From assembly GCF_040151475.1 (NCBI RefSeq), contig NZ_JBDKWG010000150.1:62001-126000 (forward strand): a stretch of 64,000 nucleotides of DNA. The letters are read 5' to 3'. Made by a program: the position numbers and the translations under genes. Within the stretch, counting starts at the first letter, position 1, and every line of letters starts with the position of its first letter. This document shows, piece after piece, positions 17,957 to 26,161 of this stretch. The notes under the pieces are model-generated. The model searched no databases. It was not told the origin of the DNA and saw only the letters and a program-made list of their open reading frames with translations. The DNA is from CAXBNB01 sp040151475. Lineage in GTDB: Bacteria; Bacteroidota; Bacteroidia; Cytophagales; Cyclobacteriaceae.

Positions 17957-17972
17957 ATGGTTAATTTTTAAG

Positions 17973-18443
17973 TTGGAAAAGGTAGTAGAAAATTTGAGGG
18001 CGCAGTTGGATGAAATTCTGGAAAGTGAAGAAACACTTTTTCTGGTAGATTTTATACATAAGGGTACCACTAGAGGAGGAAAACTTACCATTTTGCTTGA
18101 TGGAGATGAGGGCATTTCGATAGACCAATGTGCAAGTATTAGTCGCAGGTTGTCTCGATACATGGATGAGAACATCGAACTCGATAATCCCTTGACCTTA
18201 GAAGTATCTTCAGCCGGATTGGATCATCCCATTTCTATGCTAAGGCAGTACCGAAAAAATGTGGGTAAAAACATTAAAACCACATTGAATGACGGAACTG
18301 AAATAGAAGGCAAATTATTGAATGCTACCAACGAAGAAATTGTAATTGAAGAACTCAAAGACAAAAAGAAAAAATTGACTGAAGAAAGAAGTATCAATTT
18401 CAAAAACATAAATAAAACCATTGTTCTAATTTCATTCAAATAA
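17973..18443 (+). CDS. rimP: Ribosome maturation factor RimP
   Basis: RimP assists maturation of the 30S ribosomal subunit. The 156-residue product has the N-terminal alpha/beta domain (VDFIHKGTTRGGKLTILLDGD, DQCASISRRLS, and the LEVSSAGLDHP motif near residue 74-84) and the C-terminal SH3-like barrel. The frame starts with TTG at 17973, chosen because the next ATG lies inside the conserved core and upstream frames are stopped. It is the first gene of rimP-nusA-infB, 5 bases before nusA, the usual arrangement. The leader carries a terminator-like hairpin. A rare TTG start may further limit expression. Confidence 0.95.
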   Translation: MEKVVENLRAQLDEILESEETLFLVDFIHKGTTRGGKLTILLDGDEGISIDQCASISRRLSRYMDENIELDNPLTLEVSSAGLDHPISMLRQYRKNVGKNIKTTLNDGTEIEGKLLNATNEEIVIEELKDKKKKLTEERSINFKNINKTIVLISFK

Positions 18444-18448
18444 TAAAA

Positions 18449-19690
18449 ATGGAAAGTGCTGTATTAATTGAATCTTTAGCGGATTTTGCCAGAAGCAAAA
18501 ATGTTGACAGGCCAACGATGATCAGAATACTCGAAGACGTATTCAGAACAATGATCCGAAGAAAATTTGAGACTGACGATAACTTTGATATTATCATCAA
18601 TGCTGACAAAGGGGATTTGGAGATTTGGAGGTTTAGAGAAATAGTAGATGATAATTCTGAAGATATCTGGGATCACGATAAAATTGCTCTGAGTGAAGCA
18701 AGAAAAATTGAACCTGATTTTGAAATCGGAGAAGAAGTAGCAGAGGAAATTAAGCTCATGGACTTTGGTCGAAGGATGGTAATGACTGCTAGACAGACAT
18801 TGATCCAAAAGATTAAAGATCTTGAAAAAGACATACTTTTTCAAAAATACAAAGATTTGGTGGGTGAGATTATCACTGGTGAAGTATATCAAATACTAAG
18901 CAGAGAAGTATTGCTTACAGATGCTGAAGGCAATGAATTGACGATTCCTAAGTCTGAGCAAATCAACAAAGATCGCTATAGAAAAGGGGATTCGGCTCGT
19001 GCCATTGTGGACAGGGTAGAAATAGTAAACGGAAATCCACGAATAATCCTTTCAAGAACATCCCCTGTTTTTCTTGAGCGATTGTTTGAAAGTGAAGTAC
19101 CGGAAGTATATGACGGATTGATCACCATCAAAAAGGTAGTAAGGGAGCCGGGTGAAAGAGCTAAAGTAGCAGTGGAATCTTATGATGATAGAATTGACCC
19201 TGTAGGAGCATGTGTAGGAATGAAAGGCTCCCGGATTCATAGCATCGTACGAGAATTACAAAATGAAAACATCGACGTGATCAATTATACGGACAATATG
19301 GATTTGTACATTGCCCGTGCATTGAGCCCTGCCAAGATCAGTAGCGTAAAGATTGAGGAAGAAAGCAAACGTGTAGCTGTTTACCTAAAGCCTGATCAGG
19401 TTTCTCTGGCCATTGGTAAAGGTGGACAAAACATAAAGTTGGCAAGCAAATTGGTTGATTTAGAAATAGATGTATTCAGAGAGCTCGACGGACAGGAAGA
19501 GGAAGATGTAGCATTGACTGAGTTTTCTGATGAAATAGAAGATTGGGTAATTGATGAATTAAGGAAAATTGGTTTGGATACTGCAAAAAGTGTTCTCGCT
19601 CTTACAACCGAAGATCTTTTAAGAAGAACCGATCTGGAAGAGGAAACCATCGAAAGCCTGGTAAATGTATTGAAACAGGAATTTGAATAA
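18449..19690 (+). CDS. nusA: Transcription termination/antitermination factor NusA
   Basis: NusA binds RNA polymerase and nascent RNA and modulates pausing, termination and antitermination. The 413-residue product shows the N-terminal polymerase-binding domain (about 1-130), an S1 domain (about 135-200, VGEIITGEVYQI), and two KH domains (VGMKGSRIHSIVREL with KGSRI; LAIGKGGQNIKLASKL with GKGGQN). An acidic C-terminal stretch ends in a helix-hairpin-helix-like region (DELRKIGLDTAKSVLAL). This length is normal for Bacteroidota, which lack the longer acidic repeats of E. coli. It lies between rimP and infB, transcribed together. Confidence 0.96.
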   Translation: MESAVLIESLADFARSKNVDRPTMIRILEDVFRTMIRRKFETDDNFDIIINADKGDLEIWRFREIVDDNSEDIWDHDKIALSEARKIEPDFEIGEEVAEEIKLMDFGRRMVMTARQTLIQKIKDLEKDILFQKYKDLVGEIITGEVYQILSREVLLTDAEGNELTIPKSEQINKDRYRKGDSARAIVDRVEIVNGNPRIILSRTSPVFLERLFESEVPEVYDGLITIKKVVREPGERAKVAVESYDDRIDPVGACVGMKGSRIHSIVRELQNENIDVINYTDNMDLYIARALSPAKISSVKIEEESKRVAVYLKPDQVSLAIGKGGQNIKLASKLVDLEIDVFRELDGQEEEDVALTEFSDEIEDWVIDELRKIGLDTAKSVLALTTEDLLRRTDLEEETIESLVNVLKQEFE

Positions 19691-19740
19691 TTTTCCTATT
19701 AAAATAAAGGAATAGAAAAGGTAAGAATAATAAATTTAAT

Positions 19741-22611
19741 ATGGCAGAAGGTAAAATGATGCGTTTAGGGCAAGCCGCAAGAAAATTAAATGTGGGAAGT
19801 AGCACCATAATTGATTTTTTAGCAAATAAAGGCTATGCAATAGACAGCAATCCTAATACAAAAATTACTTCCGATCAATTTGATCTTTTGGCTCGGGAAT
19901 ATGCAGATTCAGCTCACGATAAAGAAGAAGCATCCAGCCTGACTATTGGCAATTCATCAACAGATAATGTTGTACTTACTTCTTCTGCCAACCAGGAAGA
20001 AAAAAAACCTGCAAAAGAAGAAAACATCTTTATTAAGGATAATACTGCCGATCTAAGTACTGCTGATGATAAACCAGCTACATCATCCGAAGAAAGAAAA
20101 ATCGAAAGTCCTAAGCTACAAGGAATTAAGGTTGTTGGTAAAATTGATTTAGATAAAAAACCAAAAAGTGCTGTTGAAGAACCGGCTAAACCGGAAAAAA
20201 CTGAACCCGATACAGAAGCGGTAGAAGACAAACCTGCTCAGAAAGAGAAAGCTGAAGAAACTGAAGTTAAGGAATCAACAAAAGAAAAGGTACAGGAAAC
20301 TACTGAAGAGATAATATCGGAAACTACAACCACTGAAGAAGTAGTTGAAACTGAACTTGAAGAAGCTCCGGAAGAAAAACCCGAACCAAAAAGAGAAGAT
20401 AAACCTGCATCTGCTCCAGTTAAAAACAAAGTGATAGAGGCTAAAGCCGATTCATTGAAGGGCCTTACTGTACTTGGAAAAATTGAATTGCCTACAAAAT
20501 CCCCTAAACCGGATAAACCTGTAGCATCTTCTGATAAAAATAAAAACGAAAGTCAATCACGTCAAAAAAGGCCAAGGAAAAGAATAAGCAGTGCAAGAAA
20601 AGATGCCTCTCCTCAAAACCCAAGGCCTAATGCCGGTAATGGAGATAACAAAGGAAAGTTTTCAAAAGACAGAAAGCCAAGAGTAGTTAAGGAAGAGCTT
20701 ACTGATAAAGAAATCCAGGATAAAATAAAAGCAACACTGGCCAAATTGAGCGGAGGTACTTCTCAGGGCTCTGGTGTAAGCAGGTCTAAATACAGAAGAG
20801 AGAAAAGATCTCAGGTTGCCGAAGCTCATGAAGAAAAAATGCTTCAAGAACAGGAAAACCTTAAAAACCTCAGGGTTACAGAATTTATCTCTGCAAATGA
20901 CCTGGCGAGTTTGATGGATGTATCTGTCAATGAGGTCATTTCAACCTGTATGTCACTTGGTATGTTTGTTTCTATCAACCAGAGACTGGACGCTGAATCT
21001 ATTACTGTTATCGCTGATGAATTTGGATTCAGCGTAGAATTTACAACGGAAGATGATGACACAGATATTCAGGAGGCTGAAGATACAGAAGAGCAAATGG
21101 AAGACCGTGCCCCTATTGTTACCATTATGGGACACGTCGATCACGGTAAAACATCATTACTTGATTACATAAGGGACTCCAGAGTAACTTCAGGTGAAGC
21201 CGGAGGTATTACCCAGCACATTGGTGCCTATGACGTACTAACTAATGACGGCAAAAAAATAGCCTTTTTGGATACTCCCGGTCACGAAGCATTTACAGCA
21301 ATGAGGGCTCGTGGTGCTAAAATAACAGATATTGTTATTATAGTAGTAGCAGCAGATGATGACGTAATGCCCCAAACCAAAGAAGCAATAAATCATGCCC
21401 AGGTCGCTGGTGTGCCTATAGTGATTGCTATCAATAAAGTTGATAAACCGAATGCAAACCCGGATAAGGTTCGTGAGTCATTGTCAGCCATAAATATTTT
21501 GGTGGAAGAATGGGGAGGAAAATATCAGTGTCAGGAGATTTCTGCAAAAACCGGTCAGGGAATAGATGAACTTTTGGAAAAAGTATTGCTCGAAGCAGAA
21601 TTGCTCGAACTTAAAGCCAACCCTAATAAAAAAGCAGTTGGATCTGTAGTAGAAGCCACTTTGGACAAAGGCCGGGGATATGTAACCACACTTATGGTTC
21701 AAGCCGGAACAATAAAAGTGGGAGATATCGTACTGGCAGGCTCTTTCTTTGGAAAAGTCAAGGCAATGTTTGACCACTTAGGTCATAACCTGAAATCTGT
21801 AGGGCCATCTACACCTGTACAGATGCTTGGTCTTGACGGAGCTCCTCAGGCGGGAGACAAATTCAACGTGATGGAATCTGACAAGGAAGCCAGAGAAGTT
21901 GCCAACAAGAGAGAACAAATCCAAAGAGAGCAAAGCATCCGAACCAAAAAACATATTACCCTGGATGAAATCGGCAGACGTCTTGCCATTGGCTCATTTA
22001 AAGAACTTAACATCATAGTAAAAGGTGATGTGGATGGTTCCGTTGAAGCACTTTCAGATTCATTGTTAAAATTATCTACAAGTGAAGTTCAGGTAAACAT
22101 CATCCATAAAGGAGTAGGACAGATATCAGAATCCGATGTGTTATTGGCTTCTGCATCCGATGCGATCATTGTGGGATTTCAGGTAAGGCCATCAGGCAGT
22201 GCTAAAAAAATAGCAGAGAAAGACGAAATTGAAATCAGACTTTACTCAATCATCTACGATGCAATCAATGAAGTGAAAGATGCAATGGAAGGCCTTCTTG
22301 CTCCTACAGTAGAAGAAGTAATTACCGGAAACATAGAAATACGCGAGATATTCAAAATATCGAAAGTGGGTACCGTAGCAGGATGTTTTGTGATAGATGG
22401 CTATGTGAAGCGTGTAAACAACATCAGGTTGATACGTGATGGTATTGTAACTTATGAAGGCCAGATTGGTCAGTTGAAACGATTCAAAGAAGATGTGCAG
22501 GAAGTGAAGCATGGTTATGAATGCGGTATCAGCATTAAAGGATTTAACGACATCAAGGTAGGAGATGTCATTGAAGGGTTTGAACAAAGAGAAGTAAAAC
22601 GTAAGCTCTAA
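19741..22611 (+). CDS. infB: Translation initiation factor IF-2
   Basis: IF-2 is the GTPase that places initiator tRNA on the 30S subunit and promotes subunit joining. The 956-residue product has an IF2_N module at the start (MRLGQAARKLNVGSSTIIDFLA), a long low-complexity Glu/Lys/Pro-rich linker (about 60-360), a second N-domain (about 370-435), the G domain with P-loop GHVDHGKTS, switch II DTPGHEAF and NKVD, followed by domains II, III and IV. All GTP-binding motifs are intact. It is the third gene after rimP and nusA, and a short membrane protein gene follows after 10 bases. Confidence 0.97.
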   Translation: MAEGKMMRLGQAARKLNVGSSTIIDFLANKGYAIDSNPNTKITSDQFDLLAREYADSAHDKEEASSLTIGNSSTDNVVLTSSANQEEKKPAKEENIFIKDNTADLSTADDKPATSSEERKIESPKLQGIKVVGKIDLDKKPKSAVEEPAKPEKTEPDTEAVEDKPAQKEKAEETEVKESTKEKVQETTEEIISETTTTEEVVETELEEAPEEKPEPKREDKPASAPVKNKVIEAKADSLKGLTVLGKIELPTKSPKPDKPVASSDKNKNESQSRQKRPRKRISSARKDASPQNPRPNAGNGDNKGKFSKDRKPRVVKEELTDKEIQDKIKATLAKLSGGTSQGSGVSRSKYRREKRSQVAEAHEEKMLQEQENLKNLRVTEFISANDLASLMDVSVNEVISTCMSLGMFVSINQRLDAESITVIADEFGFSVEFTTEDDDTDIQEAEDTEEQMEDRAPIVTIMGHVDHGKTSLLDYIRDSRVTSGEAGGITQHIGAYDVLTNDGKKIAFLDTPGHEAFTAMRARGAKITDIVIIVVAADDDVMPQTKEAINHAQVAGVPIVIAINKVDKPNANPDKVRESLSAINILVEEWGGKYQCQEISAKTGQGIDELLEKVLLEAELLELKANPNKKAVGSVVEATLDKGRGYVTTLMVQAGTIKVGDIVLAGSFFGKVKAMFDHLGHNLKSVGPSTPVQMLGLDGAPQAGDKFNVMESDKEAREVANKREQIQREQSIRTKKHITLDEIGRRLAIGSFKELNIIVKGDVDGSVEALSDSLLKLSTSEVQVNIIHKGVGQISESDVLLASASDAIIVGFQVRPSGSAKKIAEKDEIEIRLYSIIYDAINEVKDAMEGLLAPTVEEVITGNIEIREIFKISKVGTVAGCFVIDGYVKRVNNIRLIRDGIVTYEGQIGQLKRFKEDVQEVKHGYECGISIKGFNDIKVGDVIEGFEQREVKRKL

Positions 22612-22621
22612 AAAGCAATCT

Positions 22622-22813
22622 ATGGAAGTGCTTCTATGGTTTACTTCCTTTCTGATTTATTTCTGTCTGTTCTGCCTCCTTTTGGGTCTGTACAAACCCT
22701 GGATGGCTTTGTGGTGGATGGAAAAACAAAATAGAATCAGGGTTTTAAAATACTATGGCATTCCACTGATTGGATGTTTTTTTCTAAGGTATTTTTTAAC
22801 TTTTTATTTTTAA
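22622..22813 (+). CDS. Small membrane protein (63 aa)
   Basis: A 63-residue hydrophobic protein with two membrane helices (about 3-24 and 45-62) joined by a positively charged loop that contains KPWMALWWMEKQNRIRVLKYYG. The Lys-Pro-Trp and Trp-Trp followed by a basic RxxVLxYYG block is a pattern I associate with small conserved membrane proteins of Bacteroidota, but I cannot name a function. It starts 10 bases after infB and ends 38 bases before tRNA-Arg, so it is probably read from the rimP operon. The real-gene call rests on the composition, the tight spacing and the family-like loop. Confidence 0.6.
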   Translation: MEVLLWFTSFLIYFCLFCLLLGLYKPWMALWWMEKQNRIRVLKYYGIPLIGCFFLRYFLTFYF

Positions 22814-22829
22814 GAGAATTGCAAACATT

Positions 22830-22837
22830 TATCTTTG
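22830..22837 (+). promoter_or_regulatory. Candidate -7 element for tRNA-Arg
   Basis: TATCTTTG matches TAnnTTTG and ends 14 bases before the first base of the tRNA. The -33 TTTG is not clear at standard spacing. Position and match make it a plausible start for the tRNA transcript. Confidence 0.5.
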
Positions 22838-22851
22838 CAGCACTATAAAAT

Positions 22852-22925
22852 GGCCTTGTAGCTCAACTGAATAGAGCACCTGATTACGGCTCAGGAGGTT
22901 TCAGGTTTGAATCCTGACAAGGTCA
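22852..22925 (+). tRNA. tRNA-Arg(ACG)
   Basis: A full cloverleaf folds by eye: acceptor GGCCTTG with CAAGGTC (one G-T pair), D-arm GCTC/GAGC, anticodon stem CCTGA/TCAGG with loop TTACGGC giving anticodon ACG, five-base variable loop, and T-arm TCAGG/CCTGA with loop TTTGAAT. Length is 74 with the discriminator A; CCA is not encoded. ACG, read as ICG after deamination, decodes CGN arginine codons. The region just downstream changes from core genes to accessory ones. Confidence 0.96.
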
Positions 22926-22934
22926 CTAACTATC

Positions 22935-22969
22935 AGCCACTTACATAAGTTTTGTAAGTGGCTTTTTTT
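22935..22969 (+). terminator. Intrinsic terminator after tRNA-Arg
   Basis: A perfect 10-bp stem (AGCCACTTAC / GTAAGTGGCT) with a nine-base loop is followed by a run of T. It begins 10 bases after the tRNA and is a classic rho-independent terminator. Confidence 0.93.
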
Positions 22970-23021
22970 ATTTAAAGTGAAAACCGTTAGTGAGTCAGAG
23001 GAGCTCTTACTATTCTCCCAA

Positions 23022-23288
23022 TCACCGCAATTGTACTTTGTTGGGTTCAATGAACCTAAACAAATGTGAATATGTCTTACCAGATTTTGTATTTGGATGA
23101 GTCCTGAGTCGAATTTGACCAGCAGGGGCAATTCCACCTTCTTTTTGAAAGTACAATCCCCTTTTTGCTATTTCGTTTGAAATTTCTTCCAATGTTGCTT
23201 CTCTATTTTCTTTCGATAACAGAATTACAGCAATGGCTTCATGAAGTAAAAGGAGATTCTTCATAGATTCTTCATAATATCTTTCCAT
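23022..23288 (-). CDS. Small protein, possible winged-helix (HARE-HTH-like), next to restriction gene remnant
   Basis: An 88-residue protein. The sequence has a helix (LLLLHEAIAVILLSKEN), a second short helix after ATLEEISNEIAKRGLY, and a C-terminal beta-like part with basic residues. This layout resembles the HARE-HTH winged-helix domain found in restriction-linked proteins, but the match is by eye and weak. Its start overlaps the end of the gene at 23261 by 28 bases, and the two follow the truncated type ISP gene on the same strand, so all three were probably one operon. A role in DNA binding or control of the restriction enzyme would be inference. Confidence 0.5.
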   Translation of the reverse strand: MERYYEESMKNLLLLHEAIAVILLSKENREATLEEISNEIAKRGLYFQKEGGIAPAGQIRLRTHPNTKSGKTYSHLFRFIEPNKVQLR

Positions 23289-23584
23289 GGAGCCGAGCTT
23301 GGATCAAATATTTGTTCTGGGATTACAAACCATGTTGGATAACCTCTTGAAGTAGGATTTCCTTTACAAATGGTTTTTTCATCAACTTTACTTTGATTAT
23401 CCCATTCTGCATGGGATACATTCCAACGTATGGCAAGAGTTTCTTTTCCTCCCCAAGTAATTCGAGCAAGTGAAAACCCTGTATCACCTGCATTATCGCC
23501 GTTACCTCCATCATAAATTATTTTAGGAGTTCCACTAATCTGTGATTTAGGGGATTTAACATCTTTTGGGTCAACATACTTCAT
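23261..23584 (-). CDS. Hypothetical protein of the restriction-modification remnant operon
   Basis: A 107-residue protein with a Gly/Asp-rich stretch (YDGGNGDNAGDTGFSLARITWGG), several Trp residues, and no signal peptide or membrane helix. I do not recognise the family. It begins 11 bases after the stop of the truncated type ISP gene and overlaps the next small gene, so it belongs to the same operon and was probably acquired with it. With the main enzyme gene broken, it may now be an orphan. Its frame is intact and the codons look ordinary. Confidence 0.55.
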   Translation of the reverse strand: MKYVDPKDVKSPKSQISGTPKIIYDGGNGDNAGDTGFSLARITWGGKETLAIRWNVSHAEWDNQSKVDEKTICKGNPTSRGYPTWFVIPEQIFDPSSAPWKDIMKNL

Positions 23585-23595
23585 ATTATTAGTTT

Positions 23596-24548
23596 TTAAA
23601 TTTTTTCCATTTCCCTGATTACCTTCATTGTTTCTACACTCACGGTGCAGACTCTTTTGAGCAAGTCGATGACATGCTCTTTGTAGTCGGCAAAGCGGTA
23701 GGTGTTGAACTTCTCGGCAATGGTTTTGTCTTTTGGTTTCTTTTCCTTGTACTGGTCAAGTATCCACTCTAATGCACTGCGATTGCCTAGCTTATATTCC
23801 CAGGCTTCTGAAGGGATGCCGTGCAGGCTGGTTAGCTCATCCAGATAGATAATACCCTCCTCTTTATCCGCTTTGAGTTTCACCTTGAGTTTACCCTTGA
23901 CAGCAAACATAGGATCGACTGTACCGTCCTTAAATAACCGCTCCTGATCAGCTCCTTTGACTTTCAATTCCAGGTCTTTTCTGTCCACCTCAAAAGGCTC
24001 AACCTCCTCATAGCCGATGTGCAAATCCATCAATGCTTTGCCCCACTTTGCCCACTGATGAAAGTCTTCATAAAAAGGCAATCGTGGAAACTCACGCTTT
24101 AGGTTTTGTTCATACTTCTTGCGGTAGGCTGGATTGTGTAGGACTCCATAGGTGTAATAAAAAATGTCATCCTTGGTAATCTTTTTGTCTGAATAATGAT
24201 TCTGAAACTGCTCCAATCCCCATTCTGAAATATTATTATGTTCATTATCAACTCTGTCAAGTATCTTTAATGGAATAGCCTGCACTCCTGCAGGTAAGGC
24301 ATTCAAGTCAACGCAAAAACTGGACGAATAAGTATGAAAAGGTTTTGTTGATCCCAATCCAGGTATACAAATGTATTTGTTGTTACTTACTTTTCTTGTC
24401 CAATCAATCCAACTATAAGTATATGAATTCAGGTCATTGTCCAGATAAAGAAATGACCTGATATAAGGTCTAAGAATGCTATGAACAATTGGACTGGTTT
24501 TGAAATTTATTTCAACATTATGATCGAGTCTACGCTTTAGTTCCCTAG
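23596..24548 (-). pseudogene. Type ISP restriction-modification enzyme, C-terminal fragment
   Basis: About 315 codons matching the C-terminal specificity region of type ISP (LlaBIII-like) restriction-modification enzymes. Recognised segments are RPYIRSFLYLD, YIYGVLHNPAYRKKY-like (FYYTYGVLHNPAYRKKYEQN), RLPFYEDFHQWAKWGKALMDLH, and the C-terminal WILDQYKEKKPKD...FNTYRF. The intact enzymes are about 1500 residues with nuclease, helicase and methylase domains, all missing here. The 5' end is cut at the IS1182-like element. If the element is removed and the flanks joined at CTAG, an in-frame TGA lies four codons upstream of the junction, so the truncation seems older than the insertion. An apparent TTG start at 24567 lies in the IS and is not genuine. 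Confidence 0.75.
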
Positions 24549-24563
24549 GAGTCTGTCGGACTT
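24549..24563 (+). repeat. IS terminal inverted repeat, left
   Basis: GAGTCTGTCGGACTT, exact inverted match to 26021-26035, flanked on the outside by CTAG at 24545-24548. Confidence 0.93.
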
Positions 24564-24697
24564 TCAATAATCAGGAGAGTAAAAAATTCAATTTTCAGAA
24601 CCTAAAATTAGATTTTGATCGTCCCTTTTTCGAATACGGTTTTGGTTTTGGTTTTTTTTCCTGTTTTTGCGCTAAACCGGACTGAAGTCATCTCTTT

Positions 24698-25987
24698 TTA
24701 AGTGGCTTTCAGGTTAAACATTCGTTTCAAATTGTAAGAAAGACACACCAATCCCCATTCATTGTCTATGTTGTCTTTTCCTCTTAAGGAAAACCTCCTA
24801 AAGCCTAATACTTCTTTTATTATTCCAAAAACAGGTTCTACTGTATGTTTCCTCTTTCGATAGATCTCTTTTTGCTTATCATTTATTGGGTTTAGAAGTT
24901 GTTCAATATAGCTATTGTGTTTTTCCTTGGATTTGACAATTATTGGAGTGATGTTTTCAGGACAATTCTCGATGTTGTGTTCAGAATAATAGCCTGTATC
25001 GGCAACCGCAGAGGTGATTTGAGGTTTTAATTCGTCGGGAACAGATTCAATGGCAGGCAAGAATTCTTGCTTGTCGTTGTGATGGGCATTGGCATAATTG
25101 CCAACAATCAACATATCACCATTTACCGCTATTTGTGCATTGTAACATTGATCAAACCCCTTACTTGTCTTCATTATCCGAGATTCTGGATCAGTGAAAT
25201 TATATTGATCCTTATCTTTTGGTGCTATGGAGGGCTCTTTTGGTGCTTTGCCCGGTGGCTTCTTACCCGTTTCTTTTTCATGTTTCTTACGGGCTTCTTG
25301 CTTTTTGTCAAATTCCGCTTTCTCTTCTTGATATGCTTGTTTGCGACGTTGTTCGATAACCTTTTTGGCTGTATTGATTTTAACGAGGCGGTCTTTTCTC
25401 CTTTTTATTTCATCAGGTATATCAATTGTGGTTTTATCATCCTTTTCATCTTGCTCTTGACCAAGGGTAATCAATTGTTCGATTTCACAGTCTAATTGCT
25501 TCTCCAATTGCTGCATCCTTTTATAACTCATCGCTTTATGTTTAGAAGCGTTTGCTTGTACTTTTGTGCCGTCAATGAAGATATTGCCCAACTTGATGAG
25601 CCCAAGCTCATTGCCTATCAAAAGGATGTCCTTAAACCATCCTTTGAGTTGGGGAAGAAATTTTTTACGGAAACTGGCAATTGTGTCATGATCGGGGTGA
25701 TGATTTCCTGCAATGAAGCGAAAAGCAACAGAATCGTAGGTCGATGTTTCTATTTTCCGGGAACTAAAGACACCTGTCGAATAGCCATAAAAAATAAGAG
25801 AGAGTAGTAATTTAGGGTCGTAAGGGGTGCTTCCTTTGCCAGAATAGGTTGAATAAACTTGACGTAAATCCATTTTACTTACTATGTCAACTACAAATCT
25901 TGCCAAGTGATCTTCAGGTAGCCAATCGTTAAGGTCATGTGGCATAAAAGAAACTTGTTCTCTATCCGCTCCAATAAATGATATCAT
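24698..25987 (-). CDS. IS1182-family transposase
   Basis: A 429-residue DDE transposase of the IS1182 group. The N-terminal DUF772-like domain is seen (LNDWLPEDHLARFVVDIV, SKMDLRQVYSTYSGKGSTPYDPKLLL, and FRFIAGNHHPDHDTIASFRKK). A catalytic aspartate follows in NIFIDGTKVQANASKHKAMSY-type sequence, a charged Lys/Glu-rich linker spans about 160-265, and the C-terminal core has AVADTGYYSEHNI and the HTVEPVFGIIKE motif with the last acidic residue. The frame is unbroken. The start lies 48 bases inside the right terminal repeat, the normal layout. Confidence 0.95.
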   Translation of the reverse strand: MISFIGADREQVSFMPHDLNDWLPEDHLARFVVDIVSKMDLRQVYSTYSGKGSTPYDPKLLLSLIFYGYSTGVFSSRKIETSTYDSVAFRFIAGNHHPDHDTIASFRKKFLPQLKGWFKDILLIGNELGLIKLGNIFIDGTKVQANASKHKAMSYKRMQQLEKQLDCEIEQLITLGQEQDEKDDKTTIDIPDEIKRRKDRLVKINTAKKVIEQRRKQAYQEEKAEFDKKQEARKKHEKETGKKPPGKAPKEPSIAPKDKDQYNFTDPESRIMKTSKGFDQCYNAQIAVNGDMLIVGNYANAHHNDKQEFLPAIESVPDELKPQITSAVADTGYYSEHNIENCPENITPIIVKSKEKHNSYIEQLLNPINDKQKEIYRKRKHTVEPVFGIIKEVLGFRRFSLRGKDNIDNEWGLVCLSYNLKRMFNLKAT

Positions 25988-26020
25988 GCCCCAAGATATA
26001 AATAATTGGGTGGTTTATTA

Positions 26021-26035
26021 AGTCCGACAGACTCC
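26021..26035 (-). repeat. IS terminal inverted repeat, right
   Basis: AAGTCCGACAGACTC, exact inverted match to 24549-24563, followed by CTAG at 26036-26039. Confidence 0.93.
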
Positions 26036-26161
26036 TAGCATAATTTTTTCAACAGAGTAATGACAATGGTGTATTTACTGGTTTGTTGTGATGAGGTTTA
26101 CTTTGGAAAATCACTTAGAAAAGATCCCAACTAATATGTTTGTTTGTTATAAATTATAACT

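Larger units (their letters stand above)
17666..17972. other. Divergent intergenic region with rimP promoter and leader
   Basis: A 307-base region between the divergent TerB-like pair and rimP. Its right half holds a well-formed Bacteroidota promoter and a GC-rich leader hairpin, listed separately. The left half is AT-rich and presumably carries the promoter of the TerB-like genes, for which no clear element was found. Confidence 0.6.
24549..26035 (-). mobile_element. Complete IS1182-like insertion sequence
   Basis: A 1487-bp element with perfect 15-bp terminal inverted repeats (GAGTCTGTCGGACTT at 24549-24563 and its complement at 26021-26035), one transposase gene on the minus strand, and CTAG on both sides (24545-24548 and 26036-26039). 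CTAG is the expected short palindromic target duplication for many IS1182-group elements. The ends and transposase look intact, so it is probably recent and could still move. Confidence 0.92.

Noticed and set aside
18476..18892. Minus-strand 138-codon open frame opposite nusA
   Set aside because: It is a shadow of the conserved nusA frame, with a Phe/Ser/Ile-rich composition.
20586..20660. Low-complexity coding in infB as a possible repeat array or CRISPR
   Set aside because: It is the normal charged linker of IF-2; no regular spacing or identical repeats are seen. No CRISPR array was found anywhere in the window.
22852..22925. tRNA-Arg as attachment site for the accessory stretch at 23-29 kb
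   Set aside because: I looked for a second copy of the tRNA 3' end to the right and found only a short GACAAGGCAAC-like match near 28418. There is also no integrase, and the terminator after the tRNA is intact. Position alone is not enough.
24545..24567. TTG start of the restriction fragment at 24567
   Set aside because: The first codons lie within the IS terminal repeat and are not part of the original gene.
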